From Acidisarcina polymorpha (GTDB lineage: Bacteria; Acidobacteriota; Terriglobia; Terriglobales; Acidobacteriaceae): a stretch of DNA of 64,000 bases. A program made the translations under genes and the position numbers. Within the stretch, counting starts at the first letter, position 1. Each line of letters starts with the position of its first letter. Below the pieces are notes generated by a model. That model saw only the letters and a list, made by a program, of their open reading frames with translations. It did no database searches and was not told the DNA's origin. Shown in pieces: positions 62,710 to 64,000 of this stretch. The stretch is taken from positions 3,534,001-3,598,000 of the forward strand of contig NZ_CP030840.1 in assembly GCF_003330725.1 (NCBI RefSeq), written 5' to 3'.

Positions 62710-62890
62710 CTACTTCGCCTTACTGGCCTTCCGCTTAGGTTTGGGCGTGCTATGCAGTTCGTCTGTGCTCGAAGACTCCGACTGCTTAGACATCATTTCC
62801 TTCACAGACTTGCGCGGCGGTTCGGACTTCTTGCCGTAGGAAGGGGCGTCTTCTGCTTCCGCCCTTGGTCATACTCTTCTTCGTTGCCAT
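62710..62890 (-). pseudogene. Small Lys-rich protein gene with one frameshift
   Basis: From ATG 62890 one frame reads MATKKSMTKGG and then becomes unlikely. From near 62860 the neighbouring frame gives APSYGKKSEPPRKSVKEMMS, KQSESSSTDELHSTPKPKRK and ASKAK before a stop at 62710. The combined product would be about 60 residues, strongly basic and disordered, like DNA-binding tails. Confidence 0.5.
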
Positions 62891-62908
62891 GGCCAGAAGG
62901 ATACGCCG

Positions 62909-63016
62909 TCAGACGAACATTTGCGTCATCCACCAGATGAGAAACAGCGCCACTACTCCGAGGATTGCGTGTGCGATCCAGTCGCCGGCAGATTTGGGTT
63001 TGCCGAAGTTGAACAT
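62909..63016 (-). CDS. 35-residue single-pass membrane protein
   Basis: From ATG 63016 the product is MFNFGKPKSAGDWIAHAILG followed by VVALFLIWWMTQMFV. One membrane helix fills the second half, with a positively charged N-terminal end. It is complete, and its upstream bases include a purine-rich stretch. Small proteins of this layout are common but rarely annotated; no function known. Confidence 0.55.
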   Translation of the reverse strand: MFNFGKPKSAGDWIAHAILGVVALFLIWWMTQMFV

Positions 63017-63058
63017 GGGGCAAGGGTAGCACTCCGCCAACAGACATCGCACGCGGCG

Positions 63059-63325
63059 TTAAGCTGGGTCTGGGTACTCGCTGAATGTGCCGTAGTCAAC
63101 GGTCAGTTCTTCCCCGGCCGCCATTTGGCGAAGCCGACCGATCCAGAGTAAGTCCAACCTTACCGATATAACATCGGTAGATGTAGGCTTTCGGCCGTAG
63201 AGCAGATGGCGCACTTCAAAGGGAAACAGCCTGTTCTCAGGTGCGATGTGGCAACGCTTCGGGGATTCCGTCAGGGAAGCGTGTTCTATGACATGGTGGC
63301 AAATTGACATGAACCGGATTGCCAT
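63059..63325 (-). pseudogene. Possible SET-domain protein fragment
   Basis: The frame ends MAAGEELTVDYGTFSEYPDP. (A)AGEELT-DYG is the closing motif of SET-type methyltransferase domains. The remaining part of the frame lacks the N-H-S/D-C motif and other SET features, so at best a fragment remains. Confidence 0.35.
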
Positions 63326-63568
63326 TTACGTTAGCGTTAGAGAATGAAGTGAATACACCCTTCCATTCAGATTTCTGTGCTCTGGGGCCGGCCGGTCCAG
63401 ACCTATTGACCTGTTGTTGACCCCGACGGCATTCTCAAGCTCTTTTGCCCTTCATTGAACGGGTACCCAATCATCTTCTGAGTTTAATCCGGAATAAACG
63501 GATCAACATCGTCTGACCCGGTGCCGGAAACGAAAGATCAGTCACACCCCCGAAAAAGATCGATCAAT

Positions 63569-64000
63569 ATGACAACCAGGCGACATGTTTTGAAGTCAGC
63601 AGGCGCGTTCGCAATTGGAGGTGCCCTTCCTGCGATCACGGGATTTAATGCCTTCGCTCTGGGCCTTAAGTCTGGAGCTAGCATCCAGATCGGTGCTCAG
63701 ACAAATGCGTGGGCGATCAACCCGAAGAATTTCGGGTCGTTTCTCGCAGTACTGGGTCAGGTCAAGCAGGTTGGATATGCGGGATTCGAAACCGGATTTG
63801 TCAATCTTCTTGCGGAGTTCGATTCGCCCAATGTTGCGCGGCAGAAGATCGCAGACACAGGGCTGACCTTCTTCGGAATTCACATCTTCCTTCCACCAGA
63901 CAAAGTTGACCAGGCTACCAGGCTTCCAGGGGCGGCGCTTTACGAGAAGGTCGCGCGTGGCGGAGTTGCGCTTGGCCCGCAACACCTCATTCTGAGTGGA
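63569..64000 (+). CDS. Exported sugar phosphate isomerase/epimerase-like protein, 5' part (runs off right edge)
   Basis: From ATG 63569, 144 codons are open to the window end. A twin-arginine-type signal (MTTRRHVLKSAGAFAIGGAL) is followed by SIQIGAQTNAWAINPKNFGS, LGQVKQVGYAGFETGFVNLL and GLTFFGIHIFLPPDKVD. The start of an AP-endonuclease-2-type TIM barrel (IG-QT---------F---L--V---GY-G-E) is evident. Such exported isomerases/epimerases are common in Acidobacteriota beside glycan genes. The active site lies outside the window. Confidence 0.85.
   Translation, partial: MTTRRHVLKSAGAFAIGGALPAITGFNAFALGLKSGASIQIGAQTNAWAINPKNFGSFLAVLGQVKQVGYAGFETGFVNLLAEFDSPNVARQKIADTGLTFFGIHIFLPPDKVDQATRLPGAALYEKVARGGVALGPQHLILSG

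Overview
The window looks like chromosome from an acidobacterium (Acidobacteriota, Terriglobia-like). The main reasons are three very large TonB-dependent receptors of the Oar-like type (carboxypeptidase-regulatory-like domain, plug, barrel), twin-arginine-exported oxidoreductase and sugar-isomerase folds, and a winged-helix regulator fused to extracytoplasmic sugar-binding domains. This rests on gene families only; no rRNA or other marker is present.

Bases 1-22968 form an amino-sugar/glycan locus that appears to be eroding. Intact genes encode a GH109-type alpha-N-acetylgalactosaminidase (cut by the left edge), a NagX/DUF5009 membrane protein, an MFS transporter, two TonB receptors, an exported Gfo/Idh/MocA protein, a NagB-like deaminase, a LacI-type regulator, two tandem paralogous exported TIM-barrel-like proteins and a DeoR-type regulator. 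Between them are wrecks: two amidohydrolase remnants, an internal slice of an alpha-galactosidase-like enzyme, and a PfkB sugar kinase joined by deletion to the C-terminal half of an AgaS-type SIS isomerase. Together they suggest a once complete GalNAc/galactosamine route. Two copies of TGAGAA-N4-TTCTCA flank the LacI gene.

Bases 23240-33032 are a xylan/ester-glycan locus: a sialate O-acetylesterase remnant, an exported esterase, a GH10 xylanase, a membrane winged-helix protein carrying two malectin domains, a divergent TonB receptor and a GH43 N-terminal remnant.

Bases 33033-46627 are mosaic: small proteins, a VOC protein, an IS407-type IS3 element with 4-bp target duplication, a nucleotidyltransferase with an in-frame stop, a PhoB-type winged-helix/Ser-Thr kinase/TPR protein, a large secreted protein of unknown function, and a prophage relic (internally inverted terminase, small zinc-ribbon genes, integrase C-terminus) ending at a 3' tRNA-Asn fragment.

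Bases 46628-64000 carry a KaiC-like ATPase gene broken by one amber codon with two paralogous partner genes, an envelope-type trio (short membrane protein, methyltransferase, sulfatase-fold membrane protein), a five-bladed tachylectin-2-like propeller, a secreted PQQ-type propeller, several small genes and gene remnants, and the start of an exported sugar isomerase/epimerase cut by the right edge.

Pseudogene density is high and many lesions are single-base frameshifts. This may be real decay or residual indel error in the assembly; read-level checking would decide.
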